In this document: one piece after another, positions 6,881-13,856 of the stretch
Position numbering within the stretch: the stretch's first letter is position 1
Layout of the letters: each line of letters begins with the position of its first letter
Position numbers and translations under genes: made by a program
Notes under the pieces: generated by a model
The model's input: only the letters and a program-made list of their open reading frames with translations
Told to the model about the DNA's origin: nothing
Database searches by the model: none
DNA from: MED-G78 sp964343355
GTDB lineage: Bacteria > Pseudomonadota > Gammaproteobacteria > Magnimaribacterales > D2472
NCBI GenBank assembly: GCA_964343355.1
Contig: CAYFJC010000015.1
Location: forward strand, 1-24,141
Reading direction: 5' to 3'
Length of the DNA stretch: 24,141 nucleotides

Positions 6881-7492
6881 ATGTTAAAAGTTCATTTTGT
6901 TGCAAATACCAGAGCAGGACGAATAGTTTGGTTACTGGAGGAGCTGGGACTTGAGTATGAAGTAAATATCATGCCTTTTACTAAAGAAGGATTAAAGTCA
7001 GAGGAGCATAGATCAAGACATGCCCTTGGAAGAGTTCCAGTTTTAGAAGACGGAGATGTTTCTATCTTTGAATCAGGAGCTATTATTGAATACGTTCTAG
7101 CAAGACATAAAAATGGCGGTTTAAAACCAGATGCAAATGCCCCAGAATTCCCTGGGTATCTGCAGTGGTTTCACTATTGTGAAGGCATGGTAATGCCACC
7201 TATGAATCAAATAGTAGTACAAACTATTTTATTACCTCCTGATCGCAGAGATGAGAATGTCTTGATACAAGCACAAAAATTACTCTCAAAATCTTTAGCT
7301 CCAGTTAATGAAGTTCTTGCTGGAAAAGATTATTTAATTGGAGATTTTTCTGCAGCTGATGTAATGCTAGGCCATTCATGCTTTATGGCTAATATGATGG
7401 GGTGTGTTAGTGAAGAAATGGAAAATATAAAAGCTTATGTTGCAAAAATCCAAGCAAGACCTGCTTTTATAAAAGCTATAGAAATGAAATAA
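6881..7492 (+). CDS. Glutathione S-transferase family protein
   Basis: A 203-residue GST of normal length. The N-terminal thioredoxin-like domain has VHFVANTRAGRIVWLLEELGLEYEV, then GRVPVLEDGD (cis-Pro loop), then IFESGAIIEYV (Glu-Ser glutathione motif). The C-terminal helical domain ends with YLIGDFSAADVMLGH, the N-capping box and hydrophobic staple seen in GSTs (SxxD). There is no Cys or Tyr in the classical catalytic position. The NTRAGR stretch suggests the Ser/Thr- or Arg-based bacterial types often annotated as beta- or theta-like. It lies 9 nt after the previous GST behind AGGAG. The two GSTs clearly differ in sequence and are not a recent tandem duplication. Confidence 0.9.
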   Translation: MLKVHFVANTRAGRIVWLLEELGLEYEVNIMPFTKEGLKSEEHRSRHALGRVPVLEDGDVSIFESGAIIEYVLARHKNGGLKPDANAPEFPGYLQWFHYCEGMVMPPMNQIVVQTILLPPDRRDENVLIQAQKLLSKSLAPVNEVLAGKDYLIGDFSAADVMLGHSCFMANMMGCVSEEMENIKAYVAKIQARPAFIKAIEMK

Positions 7493-7507
7493 GAATTAGA
7501 GGAAGTA

Positions 7508-7912
7508 ATGATGGAAGTAAAAAATACACTCATACCAAATGAAGAGCAGATGGCAGGTTTTTTAGAGGGAGACACAGAAACCCCAATAAAAATGGTCAAT
7601 CTATTGAAATTTAAGGATAAAGCAGAATATGCAGATGGCAGAGAAACAGCTCTTTCAGGCAAGGAAGCGTATGAAATCTATGCATATGAAGTTCAAGGGC
7701 ATCTTGAAAAGGTTGGTGGTAAATCTAGTTTTTTCGGCGAGGTTCAAAGGCTTATGCTGGGTGAAGTAGAGGAGCTATGGGATTGGGTAGTCATAGCAGA
7801 ATATCCAAGTAGAAAAGCTATGTTAGAAATGATTATGAATTCTGAATATCAAAAGAGTGAAGAGCATAGAAGTGCGGGACTTGCTGGCCAATTAAATATT
7901 GAGACTAAGTGA
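7508..7912 (+). CDS. DUF1330 domain protein
   Basis: A 134-residue protein with the dimeric alpha+beta barrel pattern of DUF1330. The opening strand KMVNLLKFKD (about 28-37) is followed by SGKEAYEIYAYEV, and the closing strand VVIAEYPSRKAMLEMIMNSEYQ has the helix that normally follows it. Members are small dimers with no settled activity, often found beside catabolic or detoxification genes as here. Two adjacent ATG codons (7508 and 7511) are possible starts. The GAGGAAG site upstream fits either. It lies 15 nt after the second GST. The stop overlaps the GTG start of the next gene (GTGA), so the pair is likely translationally coupled. Confidence 0.83.
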   Translation: MMEVKNTLIPNEEQMAGFLEGDTETPIKMVNLLKFKDKAEYADGRETALSGKEAYEIYAYEVQGHLEKVGGKSSFFGEVQRLMLGEVEELWDWVVIAEYPSRKAMLEMIMNSEYQKSEEHRSAGLAGQLNIETK

Positions 7913-8382
7913 TTAATTTCAAAAATTTGCTACCTATTGCTGCTGATAATAATTATCGCGGCCATTCATTTGCTTTATGGGCTTTTATTTTATTTGTTGC
8001 ACTAATGACGTGGCGATCAATCATTCACATGTTCTTTGAAAAGGTCGGCGTGCACGACATTGCTAATTTTATTATTTTGACTGGCGATCCTGATCCGATG
8101 CCTGTTATTTATCTATTCTTTTCTTTATGGGGCTTTGCACAATTAATATTTTGCTTATTTTGCTGGATAGTTATTGCACGCTACAAGTCACTCATACCTT
8201 TAATGTATCTTTTTTGGGTGTTTGAGTGGACTGTCAGAGAATTTTTTTATGGTTTAATCAAAGGCACTATTGCAGAGATGGGTAAATATACGAATGATAT
8301 TACTCCAGGTGCTGAATATGCTCCCTATGTCATTATATTTTTGGTTGCTATGTTTTTCATGTCCATATTAGAAAGGAAGTAA
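7909..8382 (+). CDS. Four-segment membrane protein of unknown function, GTG start
   Basis: A 157-residue protein that I do not recognise. Hydrophobic segments are at about residues 20-38, 65-90, 94-112 and 138-153. An inter-helix loop carries TGDPDPMP (about 58-65) and a helix carries EWTVREFFYGLIKGT, so several charged residues lie at membrane edges. It starts at GTG (7909-7911) overlapping the DUF1330 stop by 4 nt, an arrangement that supports a real gene in this frame. It ends 7 nt before the GNAT start. Conservation of the coupling with DUF1330 in relatives would be informative. No function is proposed. Confidence 0.75.
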   Translation: MINFKNLLPIAADNNYRGHSFALWAFILFVALMTWRSIIHMFFEKVGVHDIANFIILTGDPDPMPVIYLFFSLWGFAQLIFCLFCWIVIARYKSLIPLMYLFWVFEWTVREFFYGLIKGTIAEMGKYTNDITPGAEYAPYVIIFLVAMFFMSILERK

Positions 8383-8389
8383 TCTTTTA

Positions 8390-8899
8390 ATGCCTGAATT
8401 TATTCTTCAATCCTTTTCATCTGATATTAATGATCAGGATCTAAAGAGCATCTATGATCTTAACCAGGCTAATGTTCCCGAAGTTGGCTCATTAGAGGAT
8501 ACATCAGTATTATCTGAACTTATAAGAATGAGCAGTTTTAACCTTGCCGTTAAACTGAATAATGAGTTGGTTGGATATATTATTTGTTTTAAAGAGGGTG
8601 CTAAATATCAATCTTTAAATTATAAGTTTTTCAAAGAAAGCATTGATGAGTTTTTATATGTAGATAGAGTTGCCATCAAAGAGGGCTTTAGAGACCAGGG
8701 TTTAGGAACTATGATTTATGATTCTGTTTTCCTTGAGGCACAAGAGCTTAATGTGCCTGTTTTATGCGAGGTTAATACCAGACCAGCAAATGATCCATCA
8801 CTAAAGTTTCATGCAAAAATGGGTTTTAAGGAATGTGGGATTAATGATTTTTCATACAACAGTGTTGTTTATTTAAGGAGAGAGAATAATGGAACCTAA
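8390..8899 (+). CDS. GNAT family acetyltransferase, COG3818-like
   Basis: A 169-residue GNAT protein. The acetyl-CoA pyrophosphate-binding loop is RDQGLGT (about 102-108, in GFRDQGLGTMIYD). It is preceded by the strand YVDRVAIKEG and followed by VLCEVNTRPANDPSLKFHAKMGF, the motif B region with the bulge-to-helix FHAKMGF ending. The N-terminal LNQANVPEVGSL resembles the conserved opening of the COG3818 group of predicted acetyltransferases. It transfers acetyl from acetyl-CoA to an unknown amine acceptor in the cytoplasm. It follows the membrane protein gene by 7 nt, with AAAGGAAG upstream, and its last 11 nt overlap the start of the next gene. Confidence 0.87.
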   Translation: MPEFILQSFSSDINDQDLKSIYDLNQANVPEVGSLEDTSVLSELIRMSSFNLAVKLNNELVGYIICFKEGAKYQSLNYKFFKESIDEFLYVDRVAIKEGFRDQGLGTMIYDSVFLEAQELNVPVLCEVNTRPANDPSLKFHAKMGFKECGINDFSYNSVVYLRRENNGT

Positions 8900-9386
8900 T
8901 TTTCAAGCATTACAAGTAATAGCAGAAGTAGCATTGGGCATCGTAGGATTTTCAGCAATACTTATCGGCCTAAGCAGAACCTCTGATGGCTTTAGCGCTC
9001 CTGACAACTTTAGAATTCAGTTATTAACTTATTCTGCATTCTCTGCGGTGTTTTGCGCTTTACTTCCTTTTGCAATTTATACAGATTCAAACCCAGAACT
9101 TTCCTGGTCAATTGTCAGCTGGATTATCTGCATAGTATCTGTCATGGGCTTATTGATTTTTCCTAGACGCATGCTTAATCTTAAAAACGAGGGGTATGAC
9201 AAACTTTTTCCTATTCAGGTATTCCTCTTTCAGACCGGCATATTGTCAGCAATCTTTATAATTTCCGGCTTAATGATTCTTGGATACATTAATGCTAAAG
9301 CTAATTTTTATGTAATCTGCCTTATGTTATTTTTAGTTCAAAGCTCGTTTGCTTTTATAAGGACTATGTTTGTAAGAATAAAGTAG
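8889..9386 (+). CDS. Five-segment membrane protein of unknown function
   Basis: A 165-residue hydrophobic protein not assigned to a family. Segments are at about residues 8-28, 44-65, 72-92, 110-132 and 138-158. The RR pair before residue 95 and the basic C-terminus (FVRIK) fit membrane topology. The first helix has the small-residue pattern EVALGIVGFSAILIGLS, favourable to helix packing. The ATG at 8889 lies inside the end of the GNAT gene and directly after AGGAGAG, which is strong support for this start and for coupling. It is the last gene of the + cluster. The convergent monooxygenase gene ends 9 nt downstream. Confidence 0.75.
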   Translation: MEPNFQALQVIAEVALGIVGFSAILIGLSRTSDGFSAPDNFRIQLLTYSAFSAVFCALLPFAIYTDSNPELSWSIVSWIICIVSVMGLLIFPRRMLNLKNEGYDKLFPIQVFLFQTGILSAIFIISGLMILGYINAKANFYVICLMLFLVQSSFAFIRTMFVRIK

Positions 9387-9395
9387 TTGTATTTT

Positions 9396-10532
9396 TTAGG
9401 GCTGCTTAATTTCCTTATCAACATCGTAATCCCAAATTCCTCTTAATCGCATTGAGATAATAGGAGTATATTTAAGAATTAAGTTCCGCAAGAAAACTAG
9501 CACAGAGTTCTCTATATGATTTAGCTTTCCTTGCATCATTGATGTCGCATGTATTTTATTATTTCTCTTGAGACGAATCTCTTGATACAGGATTTGAGTG
9601 CTTTTATAGTCACCACTTGATCTCCCTGCTAAGGCAGCAAAAGTATAAGCATCCTCTATTGCCATGCAGCCCCCTTGACCTAAAAAAGGCACCATGGGAT
9701 GGGCAGCATCTCCAAGCAGTGTAATATTTTTTGTGTACATTGATTTTAATGGCGGCCTTACATAGATATCCCATTTATATATATCAGCACTAGAATCAAG
9801 AATTGAAAAAACATTTTTATCATAATTCTTAAAATCCTCTAAAAGATCTTCTTTTAAACCCTTCATTTTCCAAGAGTCACTTGCACTCTCTTTTGTTTTT
9901 ATAACACCAACAAAACTGGTACGGCCCTCATCATCAATTGGGTAGCTAACAATATGAGAGCCTGGACCAAAATAAAATTGAACCTGTTTTGAACTCGAGA
10001 GACCAATACCGCGCCAAGCACTATAGCCACTATAAATTGGCTCACCGGAAGAAGGAAAATATTGCTGCCTGATAGAAGACCTAATTCCGTCACAAGCAAG
10101 AATATGTTTTACAAAATAACTATGGCCATTATTAAATGATATTTCGCAGGTATCTTGATTTAAATTTACATATTCATGCTCAAATATTACTTCCCCACCA
10201 AGTTCAATATATTTGTTGTAGATAACTTGAATTAGCTTTTGTCTACTTGAGGTAATCACCTCTGTATGAATATCTCGAAGCTTTTTATTTAAGTGATTAA
10301 AGGAAACGGTTTCGGGAACAAAAGAGCTTTTTATAAACGCATCTTTTATATCAAGCTTTTTTAAAAGCCTGAGAGCATTTGGAGAAATTGATATACCTGC
10401 ACCATATTCACTAATCTCATGAGCTCTCTCAAAAACTACAGTTTCTATACCCTGAAGACGCAAGGCGCAGCCAGCGGTAAGCCCAGCAATACCGCCACCA
10501 ATAATGCCAATATGAGATGAATAGTCTGTCAT
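9396..10532 (-). CDS. FAD-dependent aromatic-ring-type monooxygenase
   Basis: A 378-residue group A flavoprotein hydroxylase (salicylate or 3-hydroxybenzoate hydroxylase-like). Motifs: IIGGGIAGLTAG at 10-21 with Glu35 in VVFERA (FAD ADP-binding Rossmann fold), GISISPNALRLL (about 46-57), ACDGIRSSIR (the DG motif contacting FAD and NADPH), and LLGDAAHPMVPFLGQGG (the GD motif, ribityl and active site). These enzymes use NAD(P)H and O2 to hydroxylate an aromatic or enol substrate. No ring-cleavage dioxygenase or other catabolic partner is adjacent, so the substrate is open. The ATG at 10532 has only a poor ribosome binding site. The gene is divergent from the small-ORF region and convergent with the 9386 gene. 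Confidence 0.9.
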   Translation of the reverse strand: MTDYSSHIGIIGGGIAGLTAGCALRLQGIETVVFERAHEISEYGAGISISPNALRLLKKLDIKDAFIKSSFVPETVSFNHLNKKLRDIHTEVITSSRQKLIQVIYNKYIELGGEVIFEHEYVNLNQDTCEISFNNGHSYFVKHILACDGIRSSIRQQYFPSSGEPIYSGYSAWRGIGLSSSKQVQFYFGPGSHIVSYPIDDEGRTSFVGVIKTKESASDSWKMKGLKEDLLEDFKNYDKNVFSILDSSADIYKWDIYVRPPLKSMYTKNITLLGDAAHPMVPFLGQGGCMAIEDAYTFAALAGRSSGDYKSTQILYQEIRLKRNNKIHATSMMQGKLNHIENSVLVFLRNLILKYTPIISMRLRGIWDYDVDKEIKQP

Positions 10533-10603
10533 TAAATCATTATCATCCCTATAGAATTTTTTTTCAAAAATTAACTTTTTTTAGCAATAAAAAAATACTT
10601 AAA

Positions 10604-10619
10604 AAATGTATTTACATTT
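10604..10619. promoter_or_regulatory. Perfect palindrome over the -35 box, candidate operator
   Basis: AAATGTA-TT-TACATTT is a perfect inverted repeat of 7-bp arms. It covers the TTTACA used as a -35 box at 10611-10616. This layout suits a repressor acting on the rightward promoter, and the site also lies 72 bp or more upstream of the divergent monooxygenase start. No regulator gene is adjacent. Confidence 0.5.
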
Positions 10620-10638
10620 ATAAAAATTGGCAGATAAT
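10611..10638 (+). promoter_or_regulatory. Candidate sigma-70 promoter for the small ORFs
   Basis: TTTACA (10611-10616), a 16-bp spacer and GATAAT (10633-10638). The predicted start near 10645 would give a short leader containing the AGGAG at 10652-10656 before the ORF at 10659. The match is good but AT-rich DNA produces chance hits. Confidence 0.5.
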
Positions 10639-10658
10639 GATTTCCTTTTTTAGGAGAC

Positions 10659-10760
10659 ATGGTGAATTTTTTAACAATTTTACAGATTGGCAGTATATTT
10701 TTTGGAACAGTTTTAGCTGCACCATTTATGATCTCTAAAAAAGTAAATAGCAAAATATAA
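10659..10760 (+). CDS. 33-residue single-span membrane peptide (candidate)
   Basis: A short ORF beginning ATG-GTG, encoding 33 residues. Hydrophobic residues dominate about positions 4-24 (including ILQIGSIFFGTVLAAPF), followed by a basic tail (KKVNSK), the usual layout of small inner-membrane proteins. The AGGAG at 10652-10656 lies 2 nt from the ATG and 5 nt from the GTG at 10662, so GTG may be the true start. A promoter-like pair lies just upstream. No family is recognised. The hydrophobic tail-anchored layout and correctly placed signals argue for a gene, but the length is short enough for chance. Confidence 0.5.
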   Translation: MVNFLTILQIGSIFFGTVLAAPFMISKKVNSKI

Positions 10761-10767
10761 AGGGCAT

Positions 10768-10947
10768 ATGGAGATGAGAATTAATTTTAAGGTTATCACT
10801 CATGCACTTGGTTCCTTTGGCGAGCAAGATGGTTATGATAAAAGACGCGAACATGATATCGCAAGGGTACGAATGTTTATCGTTGGGACGAACCTCTTAT
10901 GTGGTTGGTTGATAATATTGAATATAATAGTGGGATGGATAATATGA
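10768..10947 (+). CDS. 59-residue protein with C-terminal membrane span (candidate)
   Basis: An ORF of 59 codons. The N-terminal half is polar (HALGSFGEQDGYDKRREHDIARVR), and the last 25 residues are strongly hydrophobic, ending in LNIIVGWII. AAGGG lies about 4 nt before the ATG at 10768, and an in-frame ATG at 10774 is an alternative. It begins 7 nt after the 33-residue ORF, so the two could form one transcript. From about 10860 another frame also reads as plausible protein, so the hydrophobic tail may be a frame artefact of a decayed gene. I do not recognise the protein. Confidence is limited for that reason. Confidence 0.4.
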   Translation: MEMRINFKVITHALGSFGEQDGYDKRREHDIARVRMFIVGTNLLCGWLIILNIIVGWII

Positions 10948-11093
10948 GAAGTGCGATGGCTACAGGAAGCTTTTTAACTATTGTCGTTTAGGACTATGCA
11001 GGACTCTACGTGTTTGTTTTCGCTAATTTATATTGGTTACTAAATTCTTGTAGCGCTTTAAAAAAAGCACTTAAGGTAAAGAATCTTAGTTAG
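10857..11093 (+). pseudogene. Possible decayed gene or nested ORF with internal TAG
   Basis: In this frame the DNA is open from 10857 to a TAG at 10989-10991 and open again from 10992 to a TAG at 11091-11093. The first part reads NVYRWDEPLMWLVDN and later MRSAMATGSFLTIVV. The second part reads DYAGLYVFVFANLYWLL and ends in a basic tail. The polar-then-hydrophobic flow continues smoothly across the stop, which suggests one former gene broken by a nonsense change and perhaps by a frameshift against the 59-residue ORF. It could instead be chance. The end overlaps the 3' end of typA on the other strand by 8 nt. Confidence 0.3.
11051..11070 (-). terminator. Weak hairpin after typA
   Basis: On the minus strand, 16-35 nt after the typA stop, AGTGCTTT can pair with AAAGCGCT (8 bp with one G-U) around a short T loop. 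There is no T-run after the hairpin, so it is at best a weak terminator or a processing and stability element. Confidence 0.3.
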
Positions 11094-12867
11094 GTTTTTT
11101 ACGCATTCTTATAGATAGAGGCGTTACTTCAACCAGCTCATCTTCTTCAATAAATTCTAAAGCTTGTTCTAAAGTATGAACAATATGAGGCACCAGAATT
11201 AGATTTTCATCTGTACCAGCTGCTCTAATATTAGTTAGCTGTTTTGCTTTAGTTGGATTTACTGGAAGATCATTGCTTCTTGAATGAAGACCAACAATTT
11301 GTCCTATATAAATATCAAGCGCATGCCCAACAAAAAGTCTTCCTCTGTTTTGTAATGTAAATAAAGAATAAGCCAAAGTTTTACCAGCCATCATTGAATA
11401 CATGACACCATTATTTCTCTTCGCCAGTTCACCTGCTTTTACAGGACCATAATGATCAAAAACACTGGTCATGATTCCAGTTCCACTAGTAATAGTTAAG
11501 AAATGCGATCTAAAACCAATAATTCCTCTTGAAGGCGCGATAAATTCTAATTTAACTCTTCCTTTTCCATCAGGCTCTAGTGTTTTTAATTCAGCTTTTC
11601 TTGGACCAAATTCTTCCATGATTGCACCTTGATGTTGTTCTTCAACGTCAATAACTATCATTTCATAAGGCTCATGGATTTCTCCATCAACTTCTTTTTG
11701 AATCACTTGAGGTTTTGCTATAGCCAATTCAAAACCTTCTCTTCGCATAGTTTCTATAAGAACAGAAAGATGGAGTTCACCTCTTCCAGACACAATAAAT
11801 TTATCAGGACTTTCTCCTTGTTCCACTCTAAGAGCGACATTAGAGATAAGCTCTTTCTCAAGTCTTTCCTTGATATTTCTTGAAGTTACAAATTTACCCT
11901 CAAGTCCGGCAAAAGGAGAGTCGTTTACTTGGAAGGTCATACGAACAGTTGGTTCATCTACAGAAAGTGCAGGCAATGCCTTAACTTCTTCTGGATGACA
12001 GATAGTGTCTGAGATATTTAATTTATCTATACCTGTAATACAAACGATTGAGCCAGCTTGAGCTGCTGAAACTTCAACTCTGTCTAAGCCTTCATATCCC
12101 ATAACTTGAAGAATCTTTGCTTTTCTCGTTTTACCATCTCTGTCTACAACTACAACTTGATCATTTGGTTTAACCACACCTCTTTTTATTCTTCCAATTC
12201 CAATTACACCAACATAGCTATTGCTATCTAGTGCGCTTATTTGAAGCTGAAGAGGGCCGTCAATATTTACTTCAGGTGCAGAAACTTTATCTAAAATCAT
12301 TTTTAGCAACGGAGTCATGTCCGTTGTCATTTGGTCTGGCTCTAACCCAGATATGCCTTCTATCGCTGATGCATATATAACAGGAAAATCTAGTTGCTCA
12401 TCTGTAGCACCAAGACGATCAAATAAATCAAATACTTGATCTAACACCCAGTGAGGCCTTGCATCATCTCTATCAACTTTATTAATAACAACAATTGGTT
12501 TTAGACCTTTTTCAAATGCTTTTTGAGTAACAAATCTAGTTTGTGGCATTGGGCCATCTACTGCATCTACTAAAAGAAGAACCGAATCAACCATTGAAAG
12601 AGCTCTTTCAACCTCCCCACCAAAATCAGCATGACCAGGAGTATCGACAATATTAATTAAATGGTCATTCCAAAGAATAGATGTATTCTTTGCGGTAATA
12701 GTAATACCTCTTTCCTTTTCTTGATCATTGGAATCCATGATTCTTTCTGAATCCATATTTTTTCTATCAAGAGTTCCTGATTGTTGGAGCAGCTTATCTA
12801 CAAGCGTAGTTTTCCCGTGATCGACGTGAGCGATAATAGCTATATTTCTTAACTTCTCTATAGACAT
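11086..12867 (-). CDS. typA: Translational GTPase TypA/BipA
   Basis: A 593-residue GTPase of the EF-G-like family acting on the ribosome, with roles in 50S assembly and stress adaptation. Motifs: AHVDHGKTTL at 13-22 (P-loop), GITI and DTPGHADF (switch regions), NKVDRDDA (guanine specificity), then EF-G-like domains and the TypA-specific C-terminus ending LSIRMRKKPN. The frame extends upstream to a TTG at 12915, but the ATG at 12867 is preferred. It gives the usual MSIEKLRNIAIIAHVDHG opening, and a perfect TATAAT (12901-12896, minus) lies inside the longer version, about 29 nt before this ATG. There is no strong ribosome binding site. It is divergent from the SDR operon. Length matches the family. 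Confidence 0.97.
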   Translation of the reverse strand: MSIEKLRNIAIIAHVDHGKTTLVDKLLQQSGTLDRKNMDSERIMDSNDQEKERGITITAKNTSILWNDHLINIVDTPGHADFGGEVERALSMVDSVLLLVDAVDGPMPQTRFVTQKAFEKGLKPIVVINKVDRDDARPHWVLDQVFDLFDRLGATDEQLDFPVIYASAIEGISGLEPDQMTTDMTPLLKMILDKVSAPEVNIDGPLQLQISALDSNSYVGVIGIGRIKRGVVKPNDQVVVVDRDGKTRKAKILQVMGYEGLDRVEVSAAQAGSIVCITGIDKLNISDTICHPEEVKALPALSVDEPTVRMTFQVNDSPFAGLEGKFVTSRNIKERLEKELISNVALRVEQGESPDKFIVSGRGELHLSVLIETMRREGFELAIAKPQVIQKEVDGEIHEPYEMIVIDVEEQHQGAIMEEFGPRKAELKTLEPDGKGRVKLEFIAPSRGIIGFRSHFLTITSGTGIMTSVFDHYGPVKAGELAKRNNGVMYSMMAGKTLAYSLFTLQNRGRLFVGHALDIYIGQIVGLHSRSNDLPVNPTKAKQLTNIRAAGTDENLILVPHIVHTLEQALEFIEEDELVEVTPLSIRMRKKPN

Positions 12868-12895
12868 AATTGGGGTGTTACCAAGAAAAGAAACG

Positions 12896-12901
12896 ATTAT
12901 A
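12896..12901 (-). promoter_or_regulatory. Candidate -10 box of the typA promoter
   Basis: TATAAT on the minus strand. Transcription would start near 12889, leaving a leader of about 22 nt before the ATG at 12867. No consensus -35 box is present at 16-18 bp. The box matters because it rules against the upstream TTG as the typA start. Confidence 0.5.
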
Positions 12902-12953
12902 CGAGAATCTAGCAAAAGTGCTATTAATCAAGACACTTTATATTAAATAGGGT

Positions 12954-12984
12954 TTGACTTAGAGTAAACTCTAACAGGTATAAT
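12954..12984 (+). promoter_or_regulatory. MerR-type promoter with spacer operator before the SDR-reductase-MerR operon
   Basis: TTGACT (12954-12959), a 19-bp spacer (12960-12978) and TATAAT (12979-12984). A perfect dyad, TTAGAGT-AA-ACTCTAA (12959-12974), lies between the boxes. This over-long spacer with a centred dyad is the classic target of MerR-family activators. A MerR gene is the third gene of the operon it drives, so autoregulation is expected. The ribosome binding site AAGGTGAG and ATG (13009) follow at normal distance. Confidence 0.88.
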
Positions 12985-13008
12985 TTAATGCATTTAAGGT
13001 GAGTAAAT

Positions 13009-13833
13009 ATGTATATATATGATAAAAAAACAGTTCTAGTAACTGGCGCATCAACAGGGATAGGCTATGCCTTAGCCAAAGAGCTTGCTAAAAAAGGTAG
13101 CAAACTTATTTTGACAGCAACAGCTCGATCAGAAGATAAACTCCATATGTTGGCAAATGACCTTAAATCCTCAGGAAGTGAAGCCCATGTTTTTATAAAA
13201 GACTTATCAGTAGTTGGAGCTGCTGAAGAGCTTTTTAATGAAATTAAATCCAGCGGATTAGATATAGATCTTTTAGTAAATAATGCTGGGTATGGAAGAT
13301 GGGGAGAACTGACAAGTATTGATAGAGATGATTATGCAAGCATGATCCAATTAAATATTGTTGCTTTAACTGATCTTTGTCATTTATGTATTCCAGATAT
13401 GATATCTAAAGGCGGAGGAGGAATCATTAATGTGGGCTCAATGGCCTCTTTGTCTCCAATCCCATATGCAGGCATTTACTCATCATCTAAAGCCTATGTA
13501 TTAATGTTTTCTGAGGCGATTCGATATGAGTATCAATCTAAGGGTATTCAGGTCATGGCTTTACTTCCAGGAGGGACTGAATCAGAATTTGCTAGAGTGG
13601 CAACTGAAAAATCTGAAAAGTTAACCCGCAGAAATGAAAAACGAACTGGGTCGACTATCGGCATGCAAACTTCAGCAGAGGTAGCTATTGAAGGCTTGGC
13701 CGCATTTGAAAAAAATAAACAATATATTCTGTGCGGCAGAAATAATAGATTTTTATTCAGCCTCACTAAAATTATGACTAGAAAAGGTGTCTTAAACTTT
13801 ACTGGAAATATGTTTAAGAAAATTGCGGGCTAA
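13009..13833 (+). CDS. Short-chain dehydrogenase/reductase
   Basis: A 274-residue classical SDR. TGASTGIG at 12-19 binds the dinucleotide, with Arg40 after the second strand (TATARSEDK) suggesting NADPH preference. NNAG is at 91-94. The catalytic Ser is in NVGSMAS (about 144), and YSSSK at 157-161 gives the catalytic Tyr and Lys. The layout resembles DltE/YdfG-like short-chain reductases. It would reduce a carbonyl or oxidise an alcohol; the substrate is unknown. It is the first gene of the MerR-type operon, with ATG behind AAGGTGAG, and 23 nt separate it from the epimerase-like gene. Expression under an electrophile-type MerR regulator suggests aldehyde or ketone detoxification (inference). 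Confidence 0.92.
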   Translation: MYIYDKKTVLVTGASTGIGYALAKELAKKGSKLILTATARSEDKLHMLANDLKSSGSEAHVFIKDLSVVGAAEELFNEIKSSGLDIDLLVNNAGYGRWGELTSIDRDDYASMIQLNIVALTDLCHLCIPDMISKGGGGIINVGSMASLSPIPYAGIYSSSKAYVLMFSEAIRYEYQSKGIQVMALLPGGTESEFARVATEKSEKLTRRNEKRTGSTIGMQTSAEVAIEGLAAFEKNKQYILCGRNNRFLFSLTKIMTRKGVLNFTGNMFKKIAG

Positions 13834-13856
13834 CATTAAATTATAGGAGTTTAAAA

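Larger units (their letters stand above)
10533..11085. other. Gap between the monooxygenase gene and typA
   Basis: This is the longest gap in the window. Its first 130 bases are extremely AT-rich and hold a palindrome over a promoter-like pair. The following 430 bases hold two short ORFs below 60 residues and a stretch that reads as protein in another frame but with an internal TAG. The middle part (about 10800-10900) is visibly richer in G and C than its surroundings. Each element is listed separately. No tRNA-like cloverleaf or rho-independent terminator with a T-tract was found. Confidence 0.6.

Noticed and set aside
6188..7492. Two adjacent GST genes as a recent tandem duplication
   Set aside because: They differ in motifs (GPMMGQ type against NTRAGR type) and in overall sequence, so they come from different GST branches.
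10517..10738. Plus-strand ORF of 73 codons across the gap before typA, and the matching minus ORF at 10571-10753
   Set aside because: The translations are low-complexity Phe/Lys/Asn runs from AT-rich DNA, overlap the promoter and palindrome, and conflict with the better supported 33-residue ORF.
12868..12915. Upstream extension of typA from a TTG codon
   Set aside because: The extension contains a perfect TATAAT for typA itself, lacks a ribosome binding site and is not part of the conserved TypA N-terminus. The ATG at 12867 fits the family.
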